Positions 1 to 5,903 of a stretch of 8,572 nt of DNA are shown piece after piece (position 1 is the stretch's first letter; each line of letters starts with the position of its first letter). The stretch spans positions 1 to 8,572 of the forward strand of contig CANJJY010000186.1 of NCBI GenBank assembly GCA_947474445.1. The letters are read 5' to 3'. A program made the position numbers and the translations under genes. A model generated the notes under the pieces. The model ran no database searches. It was not told where the DNA came from and was given only the letters and a program-made list of their open reading frames with translations. This stretch comes from Oligoflexaceae bacterium (lineage in GTDB: Bacteria > Bdellovibrionota_B > Oligoflexia > Oligoflexales > Oligoflexaceae).

Positions 1-16
1 AAGGAGCACAGGAGAC

Positions 17-448
17 ATGAGTCTAAAGTTGACACTTGGCCTTATTATAGCAGGACTCTGGCTCATTATGGCATCCTGTAGTCTCGACGACAAAGGACTG
101 CGGTCGATTCGCGGCCATACGTCCTCTCGAAGTGGCGTCGCTCATGCCGTGCCCATGCGTCGAGCCGAGCGCTACTGCCGCGAATGCCACGGCACCAATC
201 TCGTCGGGGGAGATCATGGCGAACCCTCCTGCTACACTTGCCACGGGCGCCTTTGGACGGAAGCGAATCCCGATGATTTTTACGCGCCAGCCGACCATAC
301 TTTGATCCAAGGAGTCTTCCACCATTTCCCGGCGACCGATCAGGTCCAAGCTGTCTGCACGAGCTGTCACGGCACGAGTTTGCAAGGCGAAGGGGAAAAT
401 GGCACGCCAAGCTGTTTTTTGTGTCACGATAAAAATTGGACAGATTGA
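17..448 (+). CDS. Small tetrahaem c-type cytochrome lipoprotein
   Basis: The 143-residue product begins with a hydrophobic signal (residues 5-20) ending in a lipobox-like MASC, so Cys21 is probably lipidated. Ser at +2 would favour outer-membrane placement under the E. coli rule. Four CxxCH haem-attachment motifs follow: CRECH (54-58), CYTCH (72-76), CTSCH (114-118) and CFLCH (133-137). They form two similar halves about 60 residues apart, each with the pattern CxxCHGT-L-G-PSCxxCH and a nearby Trp, which suggests internal duplication. Other histidines (43, 67, 94, 102, 103) could be distal haem ligands. The start is supported by AAGGAG at 1-6 and GGAG at 11-14. The likely role is periplasm-facing electron transfer, but the partner is unknown and no oxidoreductase gene is adjacent. 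I do not recognise a named family. The cytochrome call is firm; the physiological role is not. Confidence 0.85.
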   Translation: MSLKLTLGLIIAGLWLIMASCSLDDKGLRSIRGHTSSRSGVAHAVPMRRAERYCRECHGTNLVGGDHGEPSCYTCHGRLWTEANPDDFYAPADHTLIQGVFHHFPATDQVQAVCTSCHGTSLQGEGENGTPSCFLCHDKNWTD

Positions 449-455
449 AGGAAAA

Positions 456-485
456 AGCTGTATTTTCCACAGCTGAATCTTTTTA
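456..485 (+). terminator. Possible weak Rho-independent terminator
   Basis: AGCTGT (456-461) pairs perfectly with ACAGCT (469-474) across a 7-base loop. The short T-rich run GAATCTTTTT (475-484) follows just after the tetrahaem gene stop. The stem is only 6 bp with three GC pairs, so termination may be inefficient. Confidence 0.45.
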
Positions 486-605
486 AGCTTTCTGCTAGAA
501 CCAGAGCTGTGCCTCTTGCGCGGTCGGTGATCGCTTGAGTGGCAGTGAAACGGCGCGGCGGGCCCTCGCTGTGGCCGCGAAACACCTCGAGCATGCGGGA
601 CAGCT

Positions 606-2387
606 ATGGGTATCTCTGAAGAGTTGACACCGGGGAGCGGGCACGACACGCTGATGGATAAATCAAAGCTGACACAAGCCATGCCGGAGGACGGAGACGA
701 AGCGTCTTTGCCCCTCGCGCTAGAAGCCGACAAAGAAATCGAAAAAGAAAAGAAAGCCCCGGGTTTCCTCGATGAGGGCAAGGGAGCTTTTCAGCGTCGG
801 CCCAAGCCCGGACCGCCGGCGCGGGGTAAAACCAAACACCTGAATCTTTCCCTCGATCGCGGCACCTACATCGCCTTCGATATTGAGACGACCGGCGGTA
901 ATCCAGAGAAAAACGGGATCACCGAGATCTCGGCGCTGCGTTACTGCGATGGCAAGATCATCGATACCTTTTACAGCATGGTCAACCCCGGTGTGCCCAT
1001 TCCGCCCATCGTGCGCCGGATGACCGGCATCACCAACAAGATGGTGCGCGATGCGCCGCCGATTAAAGCGGTGATGCCCGAACTGATTCGCTTCATCGCC
1101 GACGACGTGTTGGTTAGTCACAACACCATAGGCGATATGAAGTTCATTCGCTATTTCGCGGAGACCACCTGCGATCACGAAGTGACCAATTACTATCTCT
1201 GCACGCATCTGCTGGTCGAAAAGTTAGCGCACGAAGCTCCCGATAAATCGCTGCGGGGCCTCGCCGAATTCTTCAAACTTCCCGGCGATGCGCAGCTGCA
1301 CCGTGCCGAAGCTGATGCTTACCTCACGCTCGAACTGTTCAAGGTGCTGCTCAATCGTCTCGAAGCTAAAGGCGTCGGATCGATCAATGATGCGATTCGT
1401 TTTCAAGCCGACTTCGAGTCAGGCACCCGTCTCGGTTGGGGGATCAAGCCGGAGGCCCTTGTAGAATTGCCGGAGAAAACTGGCGTTTTTTATCTATCGG
1501 ATTTCAGCGGGCACGTCACCTTTCTGTCGAGCGCGCACAATCTCGCGCGCGAAGTGAAACGCCTGCAAAAACTCGGGGCTTTGCCCAAGCAGCTCCTCCG
1601 TGCGGTTCTCGCCGCGAACAATCTGCGCTTTGTCGAGACGCCGACCGCCTTCGCTGCCGCCCTGCTCGAAGCCAAGGACATGGTCGAACACGGCATCCGC
1701 TTTGATCCAGCCAACTGGCACCAGCGTACCGCTAATTTCATTTCGCTCTGCATCGATACCGATGGCTATCGTCTCAGCACCGGCCCCCTCGCCGGAGGTA
1801 CGGTCGGACTGCTCGGACCGATCCGCGGCGGCAAAGACATCTCGACGCTCCTGGATAATTTTGCTCGCATCCTCGGCCGCAAGCCGACCAAGCGGGGCCT
1901 GCGCGTCGAAGCTGACGAGGCGCCGCTGCTCCTTGAATTCTTTCGCCGTCGCCGCCTCGAGCCGACGCTCAAAGAAAAGCTGCTGGCCTTTCTTCCGCGC
2001 TTTGAAGGTCGCTTTAAGTCGCTGCAAAAAATCAGAAACGAACTCAATCAAATCTCCGTCCCGGAAGATTTGTTTGGAGCCGAAGCCATATCCGGAGTCT
2101 TGGCCGTTGCCCTCGATGAGCACTGGCATCTATATACCGTTGCCTGTGGCCGGGTTCTCGGTGAGGTGACCGTCAAAGGCGATCTGCTCCAGGGTCTGCA
2201 TGCCCATGGCATGAACATCAAAATGTTTCGGCAGATTAAAGATGCAGTGAAAAGACACCAGGAAGAGGCCGTGCCGCTGACGGCGACAGAAGCCATCCTC
2301 CTCAATCGGATGTTCTGGTGGGCGTTTTTTGGCAGCCGTCACGAAGCCGTCAAGGTCATTCCCGTCGAAGAGCTCGCTACTCTGTGA
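606..2387 (+). CDS. DEDDh 3'-5' exonuclease fused to degenerate GIY-YIG (DnaQ-Cho/UvrC-like) protein
   Basis: The 593-residue product starts with about 80 charged, probably disordered residues. An intact DEDDh exonuclease domain (about 86-252) follows: FDIETTG gives D92 and E94, SHNTIGD gives D177, and HRAEAD gives H232 and D237. In DnaQ/PolC homologues such a domain removes 3' nucleotides using two metal ions. Residues about 287-370 resemble the N-terminal GIY-YIG nuclease domain of UvrC/Cho (ELPEKTGVFYL, then SAHNLAREV, then ET-LLEA). Key residues differ: GIY is GVF, YIG is FLS, the usual Lys is Ser309, and the usual Arg position is Glu316. The metal-binding Glu355 remains. The segment after 395 (GLLGPIRGG) resembles the region following GIY-YIG in actinobacterial DnaQ-UvrC fusions. 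The likely role is DNA repair or proofreading. The ATG at 606 has only a weak GGGA upstream; M17 (654) is an alternative start. An inverted repeat (CGCGGC 554-559, GCCGCG 574-579) lies just upstream. Confidence 0.85.
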   Translation: MGISEELTPGSGHDTLMDKSKLTQAMPEDGDEASLPLALEADKEIEKEKKAPGFLDEGKGAFQRRPKPGPPARGKTKHLNLSLDRGTYIAFDIETTGGNPEKNGITEISALRYCDGKIIDTFYSMVNPGVPIPPIVRRMTGITNKMVRDAPPIKAVMPELIRFIADDVLVSHNTIGDMKFIRYFAETTCDHEVTNYYLCTHLLVEKLAHEAPDKSLRGLAEFFKLPGDAQLHRAEADAYLTLELFKVLLNRLEAKGVGSINDAIRFQADFESGTRLGWGIKPEALVELPEKTGVFYLSDFSGHVTFLSSAHNLAREVKRLQKLGALPKQLLRAVLAANNLRFVETPTAFAAALLEAKDMVEHGIRFDPANWHQRTANFISLCIDTDGYRLSTGPLAGGTVGLLGPIRGGKDISTLLDNFARILGRKPTKRGLRVEADEAPLLLEFFRRRRLEPTLKEKLLAFLPRFEGRFKSLQKIRNELNQISVPEDLFGAEAISGVLAVALDEHWHLYTVACGRVLGEVTVKGDLLQGLHAHGMNIKMFRQIKDAVKRHQEEAVPLTATEAILLNRMFWWAFFGSRHEAVKVIPVEELATL

Positions 2388-2406
2388 TTTTTCCTCTTTT
2401 TTCCTC

Positions 2407-2474
2407 TCCGAAAAAGTAAGAATTTTTAGCCTATAGTTTTGTCGGCTTGTGGCCGACGGATTTCGGATTTTTTT
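2407..2474 (+). terminator. Probable compound terminator after the exonuclease gene
   Basis: GTCGGC (2441-2446) pairs with GCCGAC (2452-2457) over a 5-base loop. An outer stem can form between TCCGAAA (2407-2413) and TTTCGGA (2461-2467). Seven T residues (2468-2474) follow the outer arm directly, as expected for intrinsic termination. A smaller rival stem, CCGA (2453-2456) with TCGG (2463-2466), overlaps both. Folding was done by eye. Confidence 0.5.
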
Positions 2475-2549
2475 AAGGCGCAGTAAGCCTTGATAATTGC
2501 GCCAGGTTTTGCAAAGCATCCGAAATAAGTTGGAAAAAGCTCCAATTCT

Positions 2550-2591
2550 GCCTCAAGAAATCCCCAAAAAAGCCGAAACCCATCTTGAGGC
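2550..2591. repeat. 9-bp perfect inverted repeat
   Basis: GCCTCAAGA (2550-2558) is the exact reverse complement of TCTTGAGGC (2583-2591), with a 24-base A/C-rich loop between. No T-run follows, so it does not look like a terminator. Confidence 0.7.
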
Positions 2592-2714
2592 CTGACTCTC
2601 AGGGGTCAGCTTCAAAAAGGGATCAGGAATGTTAGAGGAGACCACCCCATGCCTGATAAAGCCCCTCCCTAGACTTCGATCGAAAGTCCAGGGCCTACGT
2701 TAGAGAAGTTGAAC

Positions 2715-2733
2715 AGAGGTCAAGTCGACCTCT
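2715..2733 (+). promoter_or_regulatory. Perfect 7-bp hairpin immediately upstream of the TonB-like gene RBS
   Basis: AGAGGTC (2715-2721) pairs with GACCTCT (2727-2733) around loop AAGTC. The ribosome-binding region AGGGGAAGGAAG (2734-2745) starts at the next base, before the ATG at 2747. If transcribed, the stem would sit against the ribosome footprint and could affect translation start or mRNA stability. The function is inferred from position only. Confidence 0.5.
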
Positions 2734-2746
2734 AGGGGAAGGAAGT

Positions 2747-3223
2747 ATGAGATACGTATTCAGCGGTCTCGTCGGTTTCTTTCTGACTCTCGTGATCAGT
2801 GTCCCTCTCCAGCAGCTGCTCCGCCTCAAAGAGGCTCAGGCTGTGACGATGAAGGCCAAGAACACGTGGATCGGATGGCAAGGCAATCGATTGGGCGAAA
2901 TCAACGTCGATCTACCGCCGCTTGGCGAGGTGAGTGCGGATGCGCGCGAACCGCGGATCAAGTTCATGCCGCAGTATCCGAGTGAAGCCGTCGCCAATCA
3001 GATCGAGGGCTACGTAAAGCTCACGTTTCAAGTCAATAAAGATGGAACCGTGCGCAATATCAAGGTCGTTGATTCGCAACCACCCCAGGTCTTCGACAAG
3101 GTAGCGCGCCGCGCGGTGAGCCGCTGGATGTATGGCACAGCCCCAGGACACGCTCTAGATTCTGCGGACGAGCAGAAAATTAAACTCGTGTTTAACCTGA
3201 AAAAGAATTTCGCTTCCGAGTAA
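2747..3223 (+). CDS. Short TonB-like energy-transducer family protein
   Basis: The 158-residue product has one N-terminal membrane helix (about residues 4-25) and a C-terminal TonB domain (about 70-152). The domain shows the family pattern: a YP pair (77-78), EGYVKLTFQVNKDG (87-100), NIKVVDS (104-110), VFDKVARRAVSRW (115-127) and a final beta strand, KIKLVFNL (144-151). TonB C-terminal domains contact TonB boxes of outer-membrane transporters and pass on energy from ExbB/ExbD. Here the linker is only about 45 residues, without the long Pro-rich region of E. coli TonB (239 residues), so the protein may not span the periplasm. No exbB, exbD or receptor gene is nearby. It could serve a non-transport role or belong to the looser TonB-like group. 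The start has AGGGGAAGGAAG just upstream, and a strong terminator follows. Confidence 0.82.
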   Translation: MRYVFSGLVGFFLTLVISVPLQQLLRLKEAQAVTMKAKNTWIGWQGNRLGEINVDLPPLGEVSADAREPRIKFMPQYPSEAVANQIEGYVKLTFQVNKDGTVRNIKVVDSQPPQVFDKVARRAVSRWMYGTAPGHALDSADEQKIKLVFNLKKNFASE

Positions 3224-3241
3224 TCGAGAACGAAACGTAGA

Positions 3242-3281
3242 GAAAAAAAAGACGCAAGCCGTGGCTCGCGTCTTTTTTTTT
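3242..3281. terminator. Bidirectional Rho-independent terminator between convergent genes
   Basis: GACGC (3251-3255) pairs with GCGTC (3268-3272). After one A/C mismatch, three further pairs (3257-3259 with 3264-3266) close a CGTG loop. An A-run (3242-3250) and a T-run (3273-3281) flank the stem, so the structure ends in U-rich RNA on either strand. It serves the TonB-like gene from the left and the peroxiredoxin gene from the right. Confidence 0.92.
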
Positions 3282-3291
3282 AATGCCCGTT

Positions 3292-3310
3292 TCTCAGAAG
3301 TTCTCTGAGA
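3292..3310 (-). repeat. 7-bp hairpin just after the peroxiredoxin stop codon
   Basis: TCTCAGA (3292-3298) pairs perfectly with TCTGAGA (3304-3310) across a 5-base loop. In the peroxiredoxin transcript it lies in the 3' untranslated region, 8 bases after the stop and before the main terminator. It may stabilise the 3' end; there is no U-run of its own. Confidence 0.55.
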
Positions 3311-3318
3311 GATGGACC

Positions 3319-3900
3319 TCAACCGCCGAAATATTCTTTCAGACCAGCTTGGTCGGGACGCATAGCTTTTTGACCTTCGGTCCAGTTAGCAGGGCAAACT
3401 TCGCCATGCTTTTCGTTGAAAGCAAGGGCATCGACCAAACGGAGGAATTCGTCGATGTTGCGTCCTAGAGGCAAATCGTTGACCGTCTGCTGACGCACGA
3501 TGCCTTTTTTGTCGATCAAGAAGGTCGCGCGCAGGGCTACGCCGTCTTCATGAAGAACGTCGTAATCGCGGGTGATGGTTTTGTGGATGTCAGAAATAAC
3601 GGGGTAGGTGACGCCTTCGATGCCGCCTTCATCGCGCGCGGTATTCAACCATGCGAGGTGAGAGAACTTGCTGTCCACCGAAACGGCCAGAACCTCGGTG
3701 TTCTTGGCGCGGAATTGATTCAGTTTGTCTTGAAAGGCATGCAATTCAGTCGGGCAGACAAAAGTGAAGTCGAGCGGATAGAAAAACAAAAGAACGTTTT
3801 TCTTGCCGCGATAGTTCGAGAGAGTCACGTCTTGGAAATCTTTGTTCACTACAGCAGTTGCAGTAAAGTCAGGTGCAGGCTTGTTTACAAGTACGGCCAT
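3319..3900 (-). CDS. ahpC: Typical 2-Cys peroxiredoxin (AhpC/TsaA/Prx1 group)
   Basis: The 193-residue product reduces hydrogen peroxide and organic hydroperoxides in the cytoplasm, with regeneration by thioredoxin or AhpF in family members. No ahpF or thioredoxin reductase gene is in the window. The thioredoxin-fold motif YPLDFTFVCPTE carries the peroxidatic Cys49 with Pro42, Thr46 and Arg124 of the usual active-site set; GEVCPANW carries the resolving Cys169 for the intersubunit disulfide. NDLPLGRNIDEFLRLVDAL (141-159) is characteristic, and the whole closely resembles Helicobacter TsaA in pattern and length. The C-terminus has a YF pair (190-191), but the GGLG position reads GGIE (92-95), so only one of the two hyperoxidation-sensitivity motifs is intact. 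The start has GGAG 6 bases upstream. It has its own promoter-like sequence and shares a terminator with the convergent TonB-like gene. Confidence 0.96.
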   Translation of the reverse strand: MAVLVNKPAPDFTATAVVNKDFQDVTLSNYRGKKNVLLFFYPLDFTFVCPTELHAFQDKLNQFRAKNTEVLAVSVDSKFSHLAWLNTARDEGGIEGVTYPVISDIHKTITRDYDVLHEDGVALRATFLIDKKGIVRQQTVNDLPLGRNIDEFLRLVDALAFNEKHGEVCPANWTEGQKAMRPDQAGLKEYFGG

Positions 3901-3954
3901 GTCTCACTCCTTTTGTTCCGACGCAAGGGGCGCGGAATCTTTCAAATATCGCCC

Positions 3955-3983
3955 ATCGAAACACATTAGCTCCGTGCTGTCAA
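3955..3983 (-). promoter_or_regulatory. Candidate sigma70-type promoter for the peroxiredoxin gene
   Basis: Read on the minus strand, a perfect -35 TTGACA (3978-3983) is followed by a 17-base spacer and a weak -10 TTCGAT (3955-3960, 3 of 6 consensus). Transcription would start about 50 bases before the ATG. The poor -10 could mean activator dependence, or that the true -10 differs. Confidence 0.45.
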
Positions 3984-3987
3984 CCGC

Positions 3988-4006
3988 CGAGCCCGCTGCG
4001 GGCTCG
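3988..4006. promoter_or_regulatory. Perfect 19-bp GC-rich palindrome beside the -35 box
   Basis: CGAGCCCGCTGCGGGCTCG is a perfect palindrome around a central T. It lies 4 bp upstream of the TTGACA of the peroxiredoxin promoter and 39 bases after the pruA stop. As RNA it makes a very stable stem (7 bp with loop, 9 if closed). On the minus strand no U-run follows, so an intrinsic pruA terminator is doubtful. A regulator site or mRNA-end stabiliser are alternatives. It does not match the OxyR consensus. Confidence 0.55.
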
Positions 4007-4045
4007 CTGGTTTTCTCCGGCTGAACAGGGGAATTATGTAGACGT

Positions 4046-5674
4046 TCACTCCTGCATGTAGGGATAGCGATAATCGGTGATCGATTGAAAGTTTTCTTTC
4101 ACCGTGCGGTGGGAAACCCAACGCAGAAGATTGAAAATACTGCCCGCCTTGTCGTTGGTACCCGACGCTCGGCCGCCGCCGAAAGGTTGCTGGCCGACGA
4201 CGGCACCGGTCGGTTTGTCGTTGATGTAGAAGTTGCCCGCGCTGTGCTCGAAGGCCTGACTGAGTTGGTGGATCACATGGCGATCGCGCGCAAAGATAGC
4301 CCCCGTCAAAGCATAGGGACTGCTGGTATCACAAAGCTCGATCGCAGCAGCCAGGTCGGCATCGGGATAGACATAGATGGTCAAAACCGGTCCGAAGATT
4401 TCTTCCCGCATCGTTTTGAAGTGCGGATTGGTCGCTTCAATGATGGTGGGTTGAATGAAGTAGCCCTCGCGGTCATCGCAGCCACCACCGATCAGGATCT
4501 TTGCATCCGGACTTTGCTTGGCCTCGTCGATATAGCCCTTGATGCGCTCGAAGGCACGCTGGTCAATGACGGCACCCATGAAGTTTTTGAAGTCGGTCGG
4601 ATCGCCGACCTTGAGCTCCGCCACGCGGCTGAGCAAGCCTTCCTTGACGGCAGGCCACAAACTTTTTGGAATAAAGGCCCGTGATGCCGCCGAGCATTTT
4701 TGCCCTTGGTATTCGAAAGCCCCGCGGAGGAGAGCGACGACGAGCTCATCGACGGCAGCGCTGGCGTGAGCAAAAACAAAGTCTTTGCCACCCGTTTCCC
4801 CGACCAAACGCGGGTAACTCCGATAGCTATCGAGGTTTTGTCCGACTTGCCGCCAGAGATGATTAAACGTCGCTGTTGAGCCGGTAAAGTGAATGCCCGC
4901 CAAATCTGGATGGGCCAGTGCTAGCTGACTGATCTGCCGCGCATCGCCCGAGACCATGTTGATGACACCTGGCGGGAGACCGGCGGCTTCGAGCACGCGG
5001 AGACCGACGGCACAGGCATGAAGCGAGGTCGCCGCAGGTTTCCACAGCACGCTGCAGCCCATCAGGGCCGGGGCGGCGGGAAGGTTGACGGCGATCGACG
5101 TGAAGTTGAAGGGCGTGATGGCGTAAACGAAGCCTTCGAGACCGCGCGCTTCGCTGCGATTCCACATGCCTGGCGAAGACAGCGGCTGTTCGCTGTATAT
5201 GCGCTCGGCAAAGTGGGCGTTGAAACGGAAAAAATCGATCAATTCACAGGCGGCATCGATCTCGGCTTGATGACAGGTCTTGCTCTGCCCCAGCATCGTC
5301 GCCGCGTTCATCTCGCTGCGAAAAGGGCCGGCTAAGAGTTCGGCCGCCTTGAGAAAGACGGCAGCCCGCTCTTCCCAGGGCAGTCGGGCCCAGTCGCGGC
5401 GGGCCTTGAGATTGGAATCGATGGCCGCCTGAATATGGGAGACCTCAGCCTGATGCGCGCGGGCCAAAACATGCCGATGGGCGTGCGGCATGACGACCTT
5501 TTCTTGCCGTTTCGTCTCAATCGCGGCGCCGTGGATCATCAGAGGGATCTCTTGGGCGCCGCTCTTCTGCTTTTGTAGCTCCTTCGTCAGGGCAGTCCGC
5601 TCGTCGCTACCGGGAGCGTAGGCAAGGACGGCTTCGTTGCGCGGGGGAGGGGTTACACTGCGAGCGTTCGCCAT
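4046..5674 (-). CDS. pruA: L-glutamate gamma-semialdehyde (1-pyrroline-5-carboxylate) dehydrogenase
   Basis: The 542-residue product is a monofunctional ALDH4-type enzyme that oxidises glutamate semialdehyde (hydrolysed P5C) to glutamate with NAD+, the second step of proline breakdown. Visible ALDH features are ITPFNFT with oxyanion Asn190, WKP with Lys212, HFTGST (262-267), GETGGK with Glu293, GQKCSAASR with catalytic Cys327, EEIFGP (424-429) and the C-terminal NDKPTGAVVGQQPFGG stretch (485-500). The last two strongly resemble mitochondrial ALDH4A1 rather than the PutA C-terminal domain. Length is close to the mitochondrial form (about 560 residues with its transit peptide). There is no proline dehydrogenase domain and no such gene in the window, so that partner must be elsewhere. 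The start has AAAGGA (5682-5687) 7 bases upstream. The 5' region holds a possible attenuator and operator. Nothing in the active site appears missing. Confidence 0.96.
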   Translation of the reverse strand: MANARSVTPPPRNEAVLAYAPGSDERTALTKELQKQKSGAQEIPLMIHGAAIETKRQEKVVMPHAHRHVLARAHQAEVSHIQAAIDSNLKARRDWARLPWEERAAVFLKAAELLAGPFRSEMNAATMLGQSKTCHQAEIDAACELIDFFRFNAHFAERIYSEQPLSSPGMWNRSEARGLEGFVYAITPFNFTSIAVNLPAAPALMGCSVLWKPAATSLHACAVGLRVLEAAGLPPGVINMVSGDARQISQLALAHPDLAGIHFTGSTATFNHLWRQVGQNLDSYRSYPRLVGETGGKDFVFAHASAAVDELVVALLRGAFEYQGQKCSAASRAFIPKSLWPAVKEGLLSRVAELKVGDPTDFKNFMGAVIDQRAFERIKGYIDEAKQSPDAKILIGGGCDDREGYFIQPTIIEATNPHFKTMREEIFGPVLTIYVYPDADLAAAIELCDTSSPYALTGAIFARDRHVIHQLSQAFEHSAGNFYINDKPTGAVVGQQPFGGGRASGTNDKAGSIFNLLRWVSHRTVKENFQSITDYRYPYMQE

Positions 5675-5699
5675 ATCTCATTCCTTTCTGAAAGCTGCC

Positions 5700-5728
5700 A
5701 AAAATCACGAAAAGGGCCTTACCTTTCG
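5700..5728 (-). promoter_or_regulatory. Terminator-like hairpin in the pruA leader
   Basis: On the minus strand CGAAAGG (5728-5722) pairs with CTTTTCG (5714-5708) with one G-U pair around a 7-base loop. TGA and five U residues (5704-5700) follow. It lies 26-54 bases before the pruA ATG, where early termination or attenuation could occur. The short U-run and modest stem keep this tentative. Confidence 0.35.
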
Positions 5729-5755
5729 GTATGGGCGCGGCAAAGAGCCCCAATA

Positions 5756-5779
5756 TGCGTTTCTTACAGATAAAACGCA
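5756..5779. promoter_or_regulatory. Candidate operator upstream of pruA
   Basis: TGCGTTT (5756-5762) and AAACGCA (5773-5779) are perfect inverted half-sites separated by 10 bp, the geometry of a dimeric regulator site. It lies about 85 bp before pruA, next to a weak minus-strand -10-like TATTGG (5749-5754). No matching regulator motif is recognised. Confidence 0.4.
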
Positions 5780-5871
5780 ACTCCTTCGCGGTTGAGGGGC
5801 GCCACCGGCGGTGCTCCCAGGAGCTTTTAATCCGCGGCGGCATTCTCCCGCTTTCCGGGAACTTCATGACG

Positions 5872-5900
5872 CGCGAAAAGGTTCCGGTCGCGGTTTTTTT
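5872..5900 (+). terminator. Terminator-like hairpin and T-run in the divergent region
   Basis: CGCGA (5872-5876) pairs with TCGCG (5888-5892) across an 11-base loop, then G and seven T residues (5894-5900). It would stop plus-strand transcription, but no real plus-strand gene lies upstream of it. It could end a small RNA or leader, or the T-run could simply be AT-rich promoter DNA. Confidence 0.3.
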
Positions 5901-5903
5901 AGG

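Larger units (their letters stand above)
2475..2746 (+). other. Gene-free, inverted-repeat-rich region before the TonB-like gene
   Basis: No credible coding frame lies here. The stretch holds successive possible hairpins: GGCGCA 2477-2482 with TGCGCC 2498-2503; TTGGA 2530-2534 with TCCAA 2541-2545; a 9-bp pair at 2550-2591; CTGAC 2592-2596 with GTCAG 2605-2609; a hairpin at 2667-2693 (CCCT and GACTT arms around CGATCGA); and one at 2715-2733. I found no convincing sigma70 promoter and no tRNA or known riboswitch signature. It may be a structured 5' leader, a small RNA gene, or old repeat debris. Confidence 0.5.

Noticed and set aside
449..605. Possible tRNA or small RNA in the spacer
   Set aside because: No T-loop GTTCGA signature or cloverleaf; only short GC-rich repeats are visible.
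23..781. Minus-strand open frame of 252 codons
   Set aside because: It runs antisense to the tetrahaem gene and the start of the exonuclease gene and crosses their spacer. No domain or RBS supports it.
3550..3969. Plus-strand open frame of 139 codons over the peroxiredoxin gene
   Set aside because: It is the antisense shadow of a clear peroxiredoxin; composition looks like reverse-frame translation.
4085..4684. Plus-strand open frame of 199 codons over pruA
   Set aside because: Antisense to the C-terminal half of a strongly supported dehydrogenase, with no recognisable motifs.
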